Source of the DNA: Paramyrothecium sp. XJ0827
Taxonomy: Eukaryota; Ascomycota; Sordariomycetes; Hypocreales; Stachybotryaceae
NCBI GenBank assembly: GCA_020881915.1
Contig: JAJFPB010000002.1
Span: 5,405,001 to 5,469,000, forward strand
Length of the DNA stretch: 64,000 bases
Reading direction: 5' to 3'
In this document: positions 1 through 11,539 of the stretch, in pieces
Numbering within the stretch: the stretch's first letter is position 1
How the letters are laid out: each line of letters begins with the position of its first letter
Notes under the pieces: model-generated
The model's database searches: none
The model's input: only the letters and a program-made list of their open reading frames with translations
Told to the model about the DNA's origin: nothing
Translations under genes and position numbers: made by a program

Positions 1-120
1 TTCATTCGTGCAGGGATTCGCAATCTCCGCCGGTTCAGTCGAAGTGTTGGTGAATTCGCTTGGCATCTTCGCATCTTGGAACAGTTGGACGAAGCCCGGA
101 AGCTGAGCCAAACTCCATAG
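1..120 (+). CDS. 3' end of an unidentified gene (partial)
   Basis: The first 120 bases form an open frame of 39 codons closed by TAG at 118-120. The translated tail is charged and helical (it contains RNLRRFSR and EFAWHLRILEQL), and reads like the C-terminus of a soluble protein. Fungal Zn2Cys6 regulators often end in similar short helical tails, but nothing diagnostic is present. The start and most of the gene lie left of the window. The reading frame is short enough that chance cannot be excluded. Confidence 0.4.
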   Translation, partial: FIRAGIRNLRRFSRSVGEFAWHLRILEQLDEARKLSQTP

Positions 121-238
121 CCTTCCTCCTCTGCGGAATGTAGAAGTCATAATCCTGAGTTATACCGGTTGATCATAATGTACAGTAATACAGCCGTATA
201 TCATTAAAAACCTTCTAGATCTATTTGGGATTCGTTTC

Positions 239-2074
239 TCAGGCAGCCACAGACACCAGCTTTGATTTTGCCGCTGCCTTTTCCTTCTCCTCTGGTGACA
301 ACTCGAAAACACCAACCCCAGACACTGACTTGTCCGTGCTCGTCGCTACTGCTTGCGCCTCCTCGGCGATAATAACCTTGCCCTCTAATCTGGCGTCATC
401 GGCCTTCATCGGCGCATACGTCGTCAGGATATCATTTAGCCTCTCACGCTGCTTGCAGTTCTCGTATTTCCAGCTCGCCGCCAACTCGTCCAGCTCCTCA
501 AACGTCTTGTCCTTGAAGTAATCGGCCCACTCCGGGATCAGGTACTCGGCAAGCGTGATTCCGCGAATGCCGCGGAACACGTGCATGTGCATGCGCCATT
601 GCCAGGGGTACTTCTTGGAGTACTGCGTGGGAATGTTGTCCTCAAACCACTTGTGAAGAGGACCGAACAGCCCATCCTGCAGGTGCGCGTCGTCGTATGC
701 CCACGAGTCGACAGCCATATCGCGCTTCTTCTTGATGATGGGGCCGAGCAGCTTCATCCAAGCTGAGTTGGGATCAAGATAGGTCATGCCCATGACGTTG
801 ATGTCTTTGTACGACCAGATTGACCATGCTATTAATGATTAGTCAAGAGGATTGCACCTCGTGTCATGGCGCAACATACCAATGCTCTCTGAGGTATAGA
901 TGGCAAGCTGCTTGTCGAGCATGTCATATCGCTCATTATTATGCACTTTCCAGTCAGGATTGTATTCCTCCCGCTCATAGATGGGCCCAAATTCGCCTGA
1001 CGTAGGTTAGCACAACGAGCCATGTATGAAAATTGATTCTCCTACCATTCCAGATTGGCACGTTGTGCTTCTTCATGAACGCAACCTTGCGGTCGTACAT
1101 GCTACGGATGTACTGCTCCTGGTCCTTGTGGCCCTGGAACCGGCCAATTCGGTTCGGGAATCCAAAGCCACAGTAGTCGTGGACTGCGTATACAGAGTTA
1201 GGAAACACTGAGTCGAAACCGGTGAAATCCATGCTGAATCTATGCAAAGTGTTAGTACTGGAAAACTTTACCACAGGTTGGACGTACGTGTTTCCCTCCA
1301 TGAAGAGAATGTGATCGGGGTCGACGTCCCGAATGGCCGGAACGATGCGGTCGTAGAAAGCTAGTAGACGGGTCCACTCTGAATCTGCTGGCTCATTCAT
1401 GGGATTGTAACCAGCGACCCATGGGTTGCCCCGGTACCGTCTGGCGATGTGCTCCCACAGGTTGACCGCGCGGTCCTGGAAGTGGACGTGATCCCAGAAA
1501 GCTGCGTGTCCAGTGGGGTTATCGCAATGCCAATCTTGATTCTGACCACCAGGAAAGGCATGCAGATCCAGGATTGTGTAGATGTTGTACTTGGCGCACT
1601 TTTGGAAAGCATCAGTAAATAATCAAGGGAAGTCGGCTGGTGTTGCACGCACAATGTTAATGACACGATCGACGTGCTTGAAGCCCTCCTCCTTGATCTG
1701 GAAGGGCTTCATGTCGTCCTCAAAGTGGCGATAATTCAGACACAGGCGCAGGCAATTGAAGCCCAGTGAGCTCAAGAACTCGGCGTCCTTCTCGGTGAAG
1801 AAGTACTCCAGAAAACGGTCAAAGAAGAAGTCGCGCTTCTCGCGGCCTAGGACCTTGAGCAGGGCAGCGCGGATCTGATGTTCGCGACCGGGAAATCCAT
1901 TCATGAAGTTCTCCATGAGCATCCAGCCGCCGAGCGCAGTCTGTCATTGCATTTAGCGTCAGCAACATGATCCAACAATCGCCATGGGTATTTACTTACA
2001 CCGCGCAACAAGACGGCGTTGCCATCGGCATCAATGATGCGAGGGCCATCGGTTCGGAGAATACCCGTAGCCAT
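239..2074 (-). CDS. Glycoside hydrolase family 5 (cellulase-fold) protein, intracellular
   Basis: Six exons: 2074-2000, 1940-1653, 1598-1288, 1239-1046, 996-880 and 828-239, giving 524 aa. The (beta/alpha)8 GH5 signature is clear: an N-terminal strand reading LLRGTALGGWMLMENF, the acid/base glutamate in GYNPMNEPAD, and the nucleophile glutamate in WNGEFGPIY. The 1287-1240 intron is itself in frame, but removing it restores the conserved MEGNTFSMDF reading. No signal peptide is visible, since the protein opens MATGILRTDGPRI, so it probably acts inside the cell on imported glycosides or on sterol/lipid glucosides rather than on wall cellulose. Substrate is not readable from sequence. It is divergent from the MFS permease at 2913, which suggests co-regulated uptake and hydrolysis. 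Confidence 0.9.
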
Positions 2075-2368
2075 TGTGTATACAAGAAGAATGAAAAAGA
2101 AGATGAAGCAATATCAACACAATCACTTGAAATGAGCATTGAAGACGAGAACAGGACGAACAGGACGTGAGCTCAAATATTTATGAGCGCTCGGAGGCGT
2201 TCGGACCAACGCGAACCCTCACCATAGTCGTAACGCCCTTGAAGGTCCATCTTTCCAACGTGGAGACAACCCCATCCTCCCCCAAGGCATGTGATGCCAA
2301 TACGAAACTAAGGATCATGTGCGGCTCGATCTCGTTGGCTGCCCGCCCTCGGTAGCCCGCGACTCCAC

Positions 2369-2453
2369 CCGTCGGGGCAGCTAAATCACTGCCCCTACAT
2401 CGAAAGTATGAGATCCACATGCCTTCGGGGTTGCCACTTAGCTGCCCCGACGG
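2369..2453. repeat. Perfect 16-bp inverted repeat in the GH5/MFS shared promoter
   Basis: CCGTCGGGGCAGCTAA at 2369-2384 is repeated as its exact reverse complement at 2438-2453, with a 53-nt spacer. A smaller palindrome, GGGGCAG...CTGCCCC, overlaps the left arm at about 2374-2397. The element sits about 300 bp upstream of the GH5 start and 460 bp upstream of the MFS start. It could be a paired operator for a dimeric regulator. This role is inferred from position and symmetry only. Confidence 0.75.
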
Positions 2454-2587
2454 CACGCCATTCGTCGACGCCGGCTCAACAAGAACACTCGCTCAGGTTG
2501 GTTCCCCGAAAATCGGTTCATCCTTGCTCGTGCATTGAGGCTTCTTGTTTTACCCCAGATGCTTCTGCGCTCCCCAGCCCACGTTTC

Positions 2588-2673
2588 CCCCGCAAGGCAA
2601 GTCCTTGCCGTGGGGTTGGACTCCTAGCGTCGCCGGCGCTCGTGTGATGGCTGAAGTTGAGTTTTCTCCGGGG
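2588..2673. promoter_or_regulatory. Cluster of three CreA-type (SYGGGG) motifs
   Basis: The CreA/Cre1 carbon-catabolite repressor consensus SYGGGG occurs at 2588-2593 (as CCCCGC), 2610-2615 (GTGGGG) and 2668-2673 (CCGGGG), inside the divergent GH5/MFS promoter. Clustered CreA sites are the usual arrangement in repressed sugar-utilisation promoters. The consensus is short, so individual sites could occur by chance. Confidence 0.45.
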
Positions 2674-2763
2674 AGAATGACCTGACTTTGACAACCGGAA
2701 CATTGTCGTCCAAGCATTGTCAACTACAGCATCATTAGACCGTTGGCCTCCCCTGATTCTGGG

Positions 2764-2770
2764 TATAAAG
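2764..2770 (+). promoter_or_regulatory. TATA box of the MFS sugar transporter
   Basis: TATAAAG lies 143 bp upstream of the ATG at 2913, a normal distance for a filamentous fungal TATA element once a 5' UTR is allowed. It is followed by pyrimidine-rich sequence up to the start codon. Confidence 0.5.
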
Positions 2771-2912
2771 CGCTTGTGTTCCCCTGCCCTTTGGATCACT
2801 TCCTGCCTCAGCAAGATCTTCCAGACATAGGAGGCGCCTTCACCGTCCATTGGCTGAACTTCCTTCTCTTCTTTTTCTATTTCCTTGGGAATCAAGATTC
2901 TTCGAAGTCAAC

Positions 2913-4715
2913 ATGGTTCTGACACAACTTCGAACTCGGCTTCCCGCCCCTCGGCAGGACCACCTTGCTCGTCAAGCTCGAAAGGAACGGGCTGAGGCCG
3001 GCGAAGGGGCAGGTGCTTCTACCTACGAGCCCTCCCGAATCAACCAACTTGCCTCTGATGCACCGGCGTGGTATCGCTCGGGTGCTCGCCGCCATCTCTA
3101 CTTCCTCCTGTTCCCTGCCTGTGTTGTGTCCTATGCCACCAGCGGCTACGACGGCTCCATGATGAACTCCCTGCAGACCGTCTCTTACTGGGACGACTAC
3201 TTCGACAACCCTCGTGGCGCCAAGCTTGGCCTCATGAGCGCCATCATGTCCCTCGGCAGCGTGTGCTCGACTCCTATAGCCCCCTGGGTCGCTGATAAAT
3301 ACGGTCGACGTTGGGGTATCACGGTGGGCAGCATCATCATGATCATCGGCGCCATCATGCAATGCGAGAGTCAGACGTTTGATATGTTTGTTGGCAGCCG
3401 ATTCCTTCTTGGCTTTGGTCTTTCGTTTGCCACCACCGCTTCTCCAAGTATGGTGAGCGAGCTGGCGCATCCCAAAGACAGAGTTACCGTTACAGCAATT
3501 TGCAACACCTGGTAAGTTGGTTTTCTAGGACATTCAGAAATCTCAACTGACGTTTGCCGTCCTATAGTTGGTATATCGGTAGTATCGCTGCAGCATGGAT
3601 CACCTTCGGAACACGAGAAATATCTAGCACCTGGTCTTGGCGGCTACCGTCTTTGCTGCAGATGGCGCCCAGCCTAATCCAACTAAGCACCATCTGGTTC
3701 CTCCCGGAGTCGCCTCGATGGCTTATTGCAAACGACCGCGGCGACGAAGCCCTCGCGGCTCTGATTCGATACCACGGAGACGGCGAAGAGACCGAACTTG
3801 TCAAACTGGAGTTCAACGAGATCAATATTGCCATAGAGAATGAGAAGGGTACGTGCACAAGAGGACGTAAATGGCCGGCATGAACTAATGCAATTCTTAG
3901 CAAATCGCAGGACGTCGTGGAAATCCATGGTCAGCACCAAGGGTAACCGGTACCGAGTCTTCATTGTGCTCTGCATGGGTTTGTTCAGCCAGTGGTCTGG
4001 TAACGGTCTTATCTCTTATTGTAAGTCTTCCTGATTAATGACTCCTTTCGCAATACTCACAATGTTAGATCTTGCTCGAGTTATGGATACCATCGGAATC
4101 AAGAACAAGCGTACGCAAGCACTGGTCAACGGCCTGATCAATATCTGGAACTGGGCGATTGCCCTAACCACAGCCTTCTTTGTCGAACGCGTCGGCCGAC
4201 GTCCACTCTTCCGCATCTCGACGATTGGTATGCTCTGCATGTTTACAGCTTGGACGATTGCATCAGAACGATTCGACGTCACAGGCGCCCGGGCAGCTGG
4301 TGTCGCTGTTCTGGCTCTCATCTTTGTGTACCAGATCTTCTACTGCATTGCCTTCTCTCCCCTGCCTGTGGCGTACTCGGTCGAGGTTCTCCCTTACTCC
4401 ATCCGTGCAAAGGGCATGGCGACCTATGTGTTTGCCACCAAGATCGCAGTCTTCGTCAACCAATACGTCAACCCCATCGGACTGGAAAACCTCGGCTGGC
4501 GCTTCTACATCGTCTACGTTGCGGTACTTGCTGTGGAGAGTTTTGTCGCCTACGGTTGGTTTCTGGAGACCAAGGGGAAGGCTTTGGAGGAAATCGCGGT
4601 TGTGTTTGACGGAGAGGATGCTAATGTCCGCCACCACGAGAACGTGGCTGCGAAGGTGCTGGACGATGACACTGCCCAAGCTGTAGAGGACGAAGTGGTG
4701 CAGAAGCGAGCGTAA
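2913..4715 (+). CDS. MFS sugar transporter (lactose/hexose permease type)
   Basis: Four exons (2913-3511, 3568-3848, 3901-4020, 4069-4715) encode 548 aa with about 12 membrane helices. Family marks of the Sugar_tr group include the loop DKYGRRWGI after helix 2, PESPRWLI before the central loop, the SYYLARVMDTIGI stretch rebuilt across the third intron, ERVGRRPLF in the second half, and a C-terminal FLETKGKALEEIA. This layout matches fungal lactose/cellobiose-type permeases. It is a plasma-membrane proton symporter by family. It is divergent from the GH5 gene, with 838 bp between the starts. The transported sugar cannot be determined from sequence. Confidence 0.92.
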
Positions 4716-4813
4716 TAGGAGTTTTGAGGTTTGAGCTTGGGTCGTATTATTAGTGATTAAATCAGAATTCTACAGACTGCAAAGGCTCTTGTAATTCATT
4801 TATTTTACCAATT

Positions 4814-5711
4814 TTAATGGAGCATCAACATGCCGCCGTTCGCACACACGACCTGACCAGTGCACCATTGCGCATCAGGCGTGCAGAGCATGCCCACAAC
4901 GCCTGCAATCTCCGAAGTATGGGCCAACCTGCCTCCGAACTTCTTTGCATCCTCGACCGCTTCCTGGCTGTCCACGCCTGGCCTGGGGGTCATGCCGGGG
5001 GTGTGCTTGATGAAGGAGCCGATTTGGTCCAGAATTTCCGGGGAGTTGGAAGCGTACATGGGGCCCTCGACGGGGCCGGGGTTGATGGCGTTGACAGTGG
5101 CGTTCTCGGCGAGTTCGCGGGCCCAGGTTCGAGTCATGGCCTCCAGGGCCGCCTTGGTGCCTCCGTAAATGGACTGACCCACGAAGCCAGTCGAGGAAGA
5201 CACGGACGAGACGTTGACGATGCGCCCTGACCTGTCGCTGGGCAGGAATGGCTGCGCGGCCTGGAGCAGCAGCAAGGGCCCCAGCACATTGACGCGGTAG
5301 GTGTCGTTGAACTTCTCCTCGGTGACGTCGGCGATGTGCGCGTTGGCGGCAACACCGGCGTTGTTGACGATGATGTCGATTTGGAGCTTGCCGTCGGTAG
5401 CGAATGCGCTCTTGGCGGCGTCAACTAAGGCGACCGCCCCTGATTTCGAGCCCATCTCGGCCTGGGCGGGGATGGCCTTGATCCCATGCTCAGACTCGAG
5501 CTTGGACTTGAGAGAAGCGGTGATGTCGGCAGACGAGTTGGAGGTGTAGTTGAGGACGAGGTTGCAACCCTTGGAGGCGAGGTTTTCCGCAATGGCGGCA
5601 CCAATGCCTAACGCGCCGCTTAATATGGTGTATTATGGGAATTGACTGCCTTTGCTTACCTCTTGAGGCCCCTGTCACAATGGCAAGCTTGCCGACGAGT
5701 GTGCGAGACAT
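4814..5711 (-). CDS. Short-chain dehydrogenase/reductase, NAD(P)-dependent
   Basis: Two exons (5711-5660, 5607-4814) give 281 aa. The Rossmann nucleotide-binding motif TGASRGIG is completed across the intron. NNAG follows, then the catalytic set with Ser in NVSSVSSSTG and Tyr/Lys in YGGTKAAL. The C-terminus has the usual substrate-loop prolines and the closing NGGM segment. This is a classical cytosolic SDR, close to versicolorin-reductase/3-oxoacyl-reductase-like oxidoreductases; the substrate is unknown. It is tail-to-tail with the sugar permease, with under 100 bp between the stop codons. Confidence 0.9.
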
Positions 5712-8526
5712 TTTGAATAGACGCTACGCCCTGAGTTATCTTGTTACGAGTTGATTAGGATGAAGGAAGCTTGGCCCGCGGTTTCGCGCAGACGCTGCAG
5801 AGTTATAGGAAAAGAAATCCCACCAATCTCTCGGTCGACATCACTCCGGCCATGCAACATCGTGTCCCAAGCAAAAGCCCAATAATGCCCCGCACTAGCA
5901 TTTTGGCGCCGCTCACAGGGTGGGACTGAAGCCGTTGCAATTACGCGCACCTATGATCGTCACGGGTTTGTGCCGCGGCCGCCAGCTAATTTTGGAGAGA
6001 GAGCTTGATAGATGCGACAAAGTCCCCAGGTCGAATTTTCACGGCGCATGACCACTTTTTGAAACGTGATCGTATGGCATTGCCAGATGTGAGTTTTGTT
6101 GATTGAGATGCATCAAAAGGCATCAAGAGGGCAGATGTTGCAAGGGCAAGACAAATACCCTATAGCAATATCAACTTGATGGTTCAGCAGAGTACTGTGA
6201 GACTAGCCGTCATTCGCTGTCAGAAAAATAAAGTAATAGTGGACATGGACGGAAAATTCCACCCGATCCAACAAGGAACGACTTTGCCCGGAGTTAACAA
6301 GTACTGTGGACAACTTCGAGATTTAACATACCACCACCCAGTGACCCGAGGACCCGAGGACCCGAATTGGTAGTGGAACACCCAGCTACCTGCTGGGCGA
6401 GACCGCAAGCAACAACGAATTTTTAAAAACAAGAGAAGTGCGAATCGCGCTCATAAAGGGGAATCATGACATGATCGAGGCACAATGGTTGATTAGAAAA
6501 CTCAAAGGCTGACAGTTGGAAATAGTCCCATACCAAACTTGACCTGTGTACTCACGCTTTCTTGGACGAGCTTTGGCCTAAAATGCCGGTAAATCCGAAT
6601 AAAATGGTGAGGAATTATTGAAAGTATGGATGCTTGTATTCATTACGACTCGCTAGACTTCACAATGCCGACAAATTCCACATGTGGCTTGGACATTTTG
6701 AGAACTGAGAACATCAAATTATGAATCCTTCTCCTTCTCTCTAATGTACAGGCACAAGGATCGAGAGAGTCAAGCCTCAAGTCGGAAATTGAGTAGTCTA
6801 TAGAGCAAGACTGGGATGTAAGCACCGCAGAGTCCCAGAACCGTACTAGATATTCAGCTTACTCCCTTGGAAATGAGCACTCGCCACGTTCCATGGGCTG
6901 CTCTTAGCTACCTGAGCCGGATAGCTTCAGGTGATAATTGATCGATTCAGGAAGTCGGTCACTGAGCTTACTGTCTGAGGTAATCTATCGAGGAGTAGGC
7001 GCTCGAGTGGTTTAGTAACTAGGCTGCTGTCCATGCATAACTGTCACGTAGCTGCTCCCCACCGCGAGTCGTGATATGGCGTGAAAGCAGGTTCGCTCCC
7101 TTTCCCAATAGCAATATATAAAGTGTGCTAGGCACCACGTTGACATGTAGACCGACCCACGTTTCATTCGACGTTGGGGCTGCTAGTAACAATTTCCCTC
7201 AGCGTTGTAGAACTATACATTAAGTTCCAGCAGAGTCATCTGGGTCAATATTTCCATTCGAGGCTGGGGGTGGTGGGTAGAGCTGGTGGGAACAAGGGAC
7301 CTGGGATGGAGCGATCAGCAAACACTTTCGACAGGGTTTGGTCTGCTCCATCACTACATGTATCCCCTTTTTTGCGCTGAAGCTCAGGTGTTGTACCGAT
7401 CTTCAAATTTACAAGGGGGCAGGACGAGAATAACCTGGTACGGTGAGGGAGCTGAGAATGTACGCACAGGCAGTCTCTGTCGTTGCAAAAGGCTATATGA
7501 CAAGCCAGGTTGCCATAGCCTGCCCAGAGCTACCTTGCATCATACCATTCTTGTTGACAAGGAGCTAAGCAAGGTATGTACACATGAGTGCATTGTGTGT
7601 ATGGTACAGAGTACATGCTCTGCCTATTCTTAGAAGGTGGGCGTCTTGGCCTTCGAGGCAAGAAGCCCAGGGTCTATGTACCCTGTATAGCACCCACAAC
7701 TGTCCACTGTATCGATGAAGGTATATAGATAAATGGGTGACCTCATGACCCGAGCTTGCTTTCCCGCAGTCAAGAAGATTGGAACACGAATTGAGCCGTC
7801 ATCGGGTAACAATCCGAACTTTCGCCTATACTATGCACGTGGAGGTTTGTGTGGCCAAAGCTTAACGAGATCGTTCCGTGAGAGTGCGTGCTTTCGGAAA
7901 TAAAAACCACGAGGCGGTGGGATCTCATCCTACACTAGTATGCAATCCTGTTCCAATAGAGATGAGGTTCGTAGCCAAGAACTCGTATCTGATTGCGGCA
8001 CCATGCTTAAATCGAAAACCCCCGGCTTCCGTCTCCCTCTTTGGGCCTGCGCGCGCGGGACTTAAGCCCTCGTGAAAGCCGTCAGCTGCAGGGGGCATGC
8101 ATCCTACGTTTCAGATTCTGAGCTTCCTGGACTCAATTCTTCCAAGCCTGGCTTCCTTATTGGATACGCAACGTTCCGAGCAGGCAAGAAGCACAGACTG
8201 TGGCAAACTTATGTAGCCGAGCAAAAGCCAGAAATGACTTCTGTTCAATCATGTCACCGAAAGATGGTACAGGGTTTTCATCAACCCATGTGTGGGCTTT
8301 GATAGCACGAGCATATACGAGCGGCGCGGATCCATGTTGGTTTTTGCCTGCTACCACAAGAACTGTGATAGCCGAGAATATGTGGACAAACGTAGGTGCA
8401 TACTGACTGAGGAAACAGCCTGTATGTCGGGGGTTTAAATGGACGCAACGGCCTTCTATTGTGAGGAAGGCATCTCATCTCATCTCACGCCCAAGACTTG
8501 AATCATCAGACTTGCCAGAACCATTC
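5712..8526. other. Gene-poor interval
   Basis: I see no supportable gene, tRNA or transposase remnant here. All open frames are short, lack domain features and sit in AT-richer sequence. A small tandem GAGGACCC occurs near 6347-6362. The right end contains the promoter of the secreted protein at 8527. Confidence 0.5.
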
Positions 8527-9050
8527 ATGATGAAGTTCGCGGTTTACATCCTCGCAGTCGCGTCAGCTGCCAGCCCCAGCATGTAAGTGGGAGTGAGTGT
8601 TTTGTCTAGACCGCCAAGCTGACTGCTGGCGTTAAGAGCCATGGTACGACGGCAAGATGGAGGTCCGCTGAAGCCGAGTATTACCTCGGGAAATCAAACG
8701 ACCTTGTGCGTGCCCACGGTTACGGTGACGACGACCCCAGGCATCGAGGGCGGGTGCGCATTCGACTGCATCAGGGACGCCTTCCATTTGGACCGTAAGT
8801 TCCTACACTCAACACATCATACCAATTGGCGAGAGGATACGTTCCAACTGGAGAGGACTTTCAACGGAAGAAGCTGACCCTTGTCAAAGAGTATCTGACG
8901 ACGCCTTGTGGATGCACGACAATTGAGGACGTGAGCATAGTGACCAAGACGGTGTGCGCCACGGCCTCGCCCTGCTGGGATGCCACCACCTACTTTCCTT
9001 ATAGGACGACCGCAACGGACTGTCCCAAGAACACAACCACCCCGTTCTAG
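8527..9050 (+). CDS. Small secreted cysteine-rich protein (8 Cys), candidate effector
   Basis: Three exons give about 136 aa: 8527-8582, 8637-8794 and 8854-9050. The last acceptor is uncertain, because 8835 also keeps frame. The first of two adjacent ATGs opens a hydrophobic signal peptide (MMKFAVYILAVASAASPS). It is followed by a dibasic VRRQDGG, resembling a Kex2 cleavage site. The mature part is Thr-rich with eight cysteines (LCVP, GGCAFDC, PCGC, VCATASPC, DCPK), consistent with four disulphides. No family was recognised. The gene stands alone in a gene-poor stretch, as is common for fungal effector candidates. Confidence 0.65.
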
Positions 9051-9679
9051 CCCGGTAAGGGGCTCAAGCTGTGAGGTGAAACGGCACATGGATGAGTTGT
9101 TGTCGAGGTTCTCTTGTGGGAACAGCGTGGAAGGCCGGCCATGGTGTAGGCACCGAGTAGTGGTGTGCACGTTGGAGAGATGCTGAGAGCTGAGAGTGTG
9201 AGGTAGGCAAGGAGACTTGGACTGGTTACATAATGAGTCTTGTAAGAAGCACTCCAATACAGGCCAAGTTACTCTTGCATAAGCCCAGATCTGTTTCTTT
9301 CCCAGTGACTCGTGGTAGGGAATTATTTCTCCATCGTCGAGAAGACTTTACAACTTCGACCGTAAAATTTTGCATCAAATTACCCATAGCAGACCAGCTT
9401 ATTTCCATGGTAATGAGATGAGGTTTGGGGGGCCGGGTTGCATCTATCAAGGAATGACAGTGGTGGACAAACTACCTCTACCATTCAATCTTTCTAAAGA
9501 GAGTCGGAATGAATGAGTGGGAAAGTGGGATAACTCTCAATAACTTGAGACAGTCACCTACGCCAAATCTGCGCAAGGTATGGACTCTGCGATGCTGCGA
9601 ACAGTGGACAAAATTCTGTTTCCGCTTTAATACCTGAACTAATAAATGACAAAAAGCGCTCCTAGGATACGCTGCAAGC
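9051..9679. other. Intergenic, nothing recognised
   Basis: This is the shared 3' flank of the secreted protein and HET protein 1, which converge. No RNA gene or repeat was seen. Confidence 0.5.
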
Positions 9680-11539
9680 TTAGTGCAACTCAAAAGTCTC
9701 AACCGGTGCATAGGTGCGACGTTGATCCTCTAAAGCCTCACCATTCATGCGTCCGTGGATATAGCACTCTCCAATGAAAGTACTGTGTTTGCGCGTGCGA
9801 CGAATCGTGTAAAGCACCTTCCCACCGAACAGAAGACAAATCAGATCTCCTTCCCTAGCTGTTGGTGGACAGAGTCCCATCCATCCCGCCTCTGTGATGC
9901 AAAAACTGCGTCCCACTGTAGCATTGCCAACGGCTCCATGATAGCGTAGTACATCACCTCCTGAGGCTCTGGAAAGAAGCAAATTTTGCTCATTCTTGCT
10001 TAAGTGGTCTAATTTTCCACCACGGGCAGATATATACGCAGCGAAGTCGAGGTCATGCTGTGGATCCATGTAAGCAGGCGTTTTGTTAAGAGTCGAATCT
10101 GCAACCATGGTCAGGCTGAAAGTTCTTAATAAGTTCTCGCCTGTAGGATATGTCTCCAATTGTCTGGAGTAGCTATTCCAGATTGATGCAACTAGGTCAG
10201 TTTGCGCAAGCTGTTGGCCGGTGATGATGGATGACAGGCACTTTATCTTATCAACCCACAGTCCTTGAAGTTTGAGAGAACCAGTTTCCTCATTTAGAGT
10301 ATCGTATACAAAACCAGAAGGTCCCGAGGCAGAGAATGGGTTTTGTAGACGACCCCAGGTTCCGGTATTTAATTCATTCTCCGGTTTCCCAAGGCTTAAG
10401 TCCCACCGCGGAACCCAGGACGGAAACGGATCCTTGGCTGTTTCAGAAGCTTCAAACGGGGTTATGTATCCAATCTGAGACAAGACGTCAAGGCTCTGGC
10501 TGGCTTGGATCATGTATTTTGTTGCATCCGAATAGATGTGGATTATTGACTTGTTGTAATTTGGCTTTAAGGTAGGAGGCATGGAGCCGCGGCAATCAGT
10601 TGCCAGACCAAGAAGGCCGAATACCTTATCCTTCGGGTCCGTAGCCTGAAAGTCTCTTGTAAACAGCAGTAGAGGCTCTAGACTGCTCTTCCGTGCGAAG
10701 CTCCACACCATTGCAACATTTTTTGCCCTGGCCAACTCCCACCTCTCTGATCGCACCGCGTAGCGCTGACGTGTAATCCATGATGAAGCGAAATATATGA
10801 CCTCCCATGACAGCTCCCGATGACCACAAAGCACTATGGATTTTTGAGACAAGACAGTTTCTTGTATTACCCAAATTCGAGTAAACCATGGTCGACAGAA
10901 AAACTGCTCTAGTGCATCCCAAGCCGGGGAATCGTAAGGGGGGATGCCATGGGACCGAATATCTCCCAGTTGTAGACGTGAGTTCCATTCGAAGTCTTTC
11001 AAAGTATTCCACAGCATCTCGCCTCTCCCTTGCCTCCAGCCACCGATTTGATGCATCATTTGGTGCACGAGAGCGGTCATCAGCCCATATGCGAGATCAA
11101 TATTACCATTATCTTCTCCAAGCCATACTAGAGTACGGGCAGCTGCTTTGTAGATATCCGCCATGATGGAAACTTGAGCTCCCCGCTCTTCGTCGTCCTG
11201 TTGATTGATACAGATGGCATCCAGCCAAATGACCCTATCTTCATCTTCTCGGCGTATGGCGCGTAATACATTTCCGGCGCTCTGCGTTATCGAGAAGCTG
11301 CGTTCATTGAGCCTAATACTGTCGAGGGCTTTGACATCCCCCCAACAGTAAGAGACGGCTTCGTATTTTTGATGCTCGTCATCAACCAGGCTCGTACAAG
11401 CAAGACTACAGCATACTTCCGCAGTTCGAGGAGCAGGATGAAGAATTAGGACACGAATCTGCTTCAGCGCAGGGTCCAACGCCAGATAAGGAGAAAAGTC
11501 ATTGGCTATTACATTCATCTTAATGAGTGCACGATGCAT
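9680..11539 (-). CDS. HET-domain (heterokaryon incompatibility) protein 1
   Basis: A single uninterrupted frame of 619 aa starts at ATG 11539. The HET domain (PF06985 type) covers about residues 50-200. It shows YEAVSYCWGD, the IWLDAICINQQDDEE core, MADIYKAAARTLVWLGE, and later FFCRPWFTRIWVIQE. The C-terminal part ends with the block YIHGRMNGEALE that closes many fungal HET proteins. By family it would trigger regulated cell death on non-self fusion or act in related immune-like responses. No NACHT, WD40 or ankyrin partner domain is fused. The gene has no visible introns, unlike most neighbours. Confidence 0.92.
   Translation of the reverse strand: MHRALIKMNVIANDFSPYLALDPALKQIRVLILHPAPRTAEVCCSLACTSLVDDEHQKYEAVSYCWGDVKALDSIRLNERSFSITQSAGNVLRAIRREDEDRVIWLDAICINQQDDEERGAQVSIMADIYKAAARTLVWLGEDNGNIDLAYGLMTALVHQMMHQIGGWRQGRGEMLWNTLKDFEWNSRLQLGDIRSHGIPPYDSPAWDALEQFFCRPWFTRIWVIQETVLSQKSIVLCGHRELSWEVIYFASSWITRQRYAVRSERWELARAKNVAMVWSFARKSSLEPLLLFTRDFQATDPKDKVFGLLGLATDCRGSMPPTLKPNYNKSIIHIYSDATKYMIQASQSLDVLSQIGYITPFEASETAKDPFPSWVPRWDLSLGKPENELNTGTWGRLQNPFSASGPSGFVYDTLNEETGSLKLQGLWVDKIKCLSSIITGQQLAQTDLVASIWNSYSRQLETYPTGENLLRTFSLTMVADSTLNKTPAYMDPQHDLDFAAYISARGGKLDHLSKNEQNLLLSRASGGDVLRYHGAVGNATVGRSFCITEAGWMGLCPPTAREGDLICLLFGGKVLYTIRRTRKHSTFIGECYIHGRMNGEALEDQRRTYAPVETFELH

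Noticed and set aside
5712..8526. Possible transposon remnant in the left gene-poor tract
   Set aside because: No transposase or reverse-transcriptase motif, terminal inverted repeat or target duplication could be found by eye.
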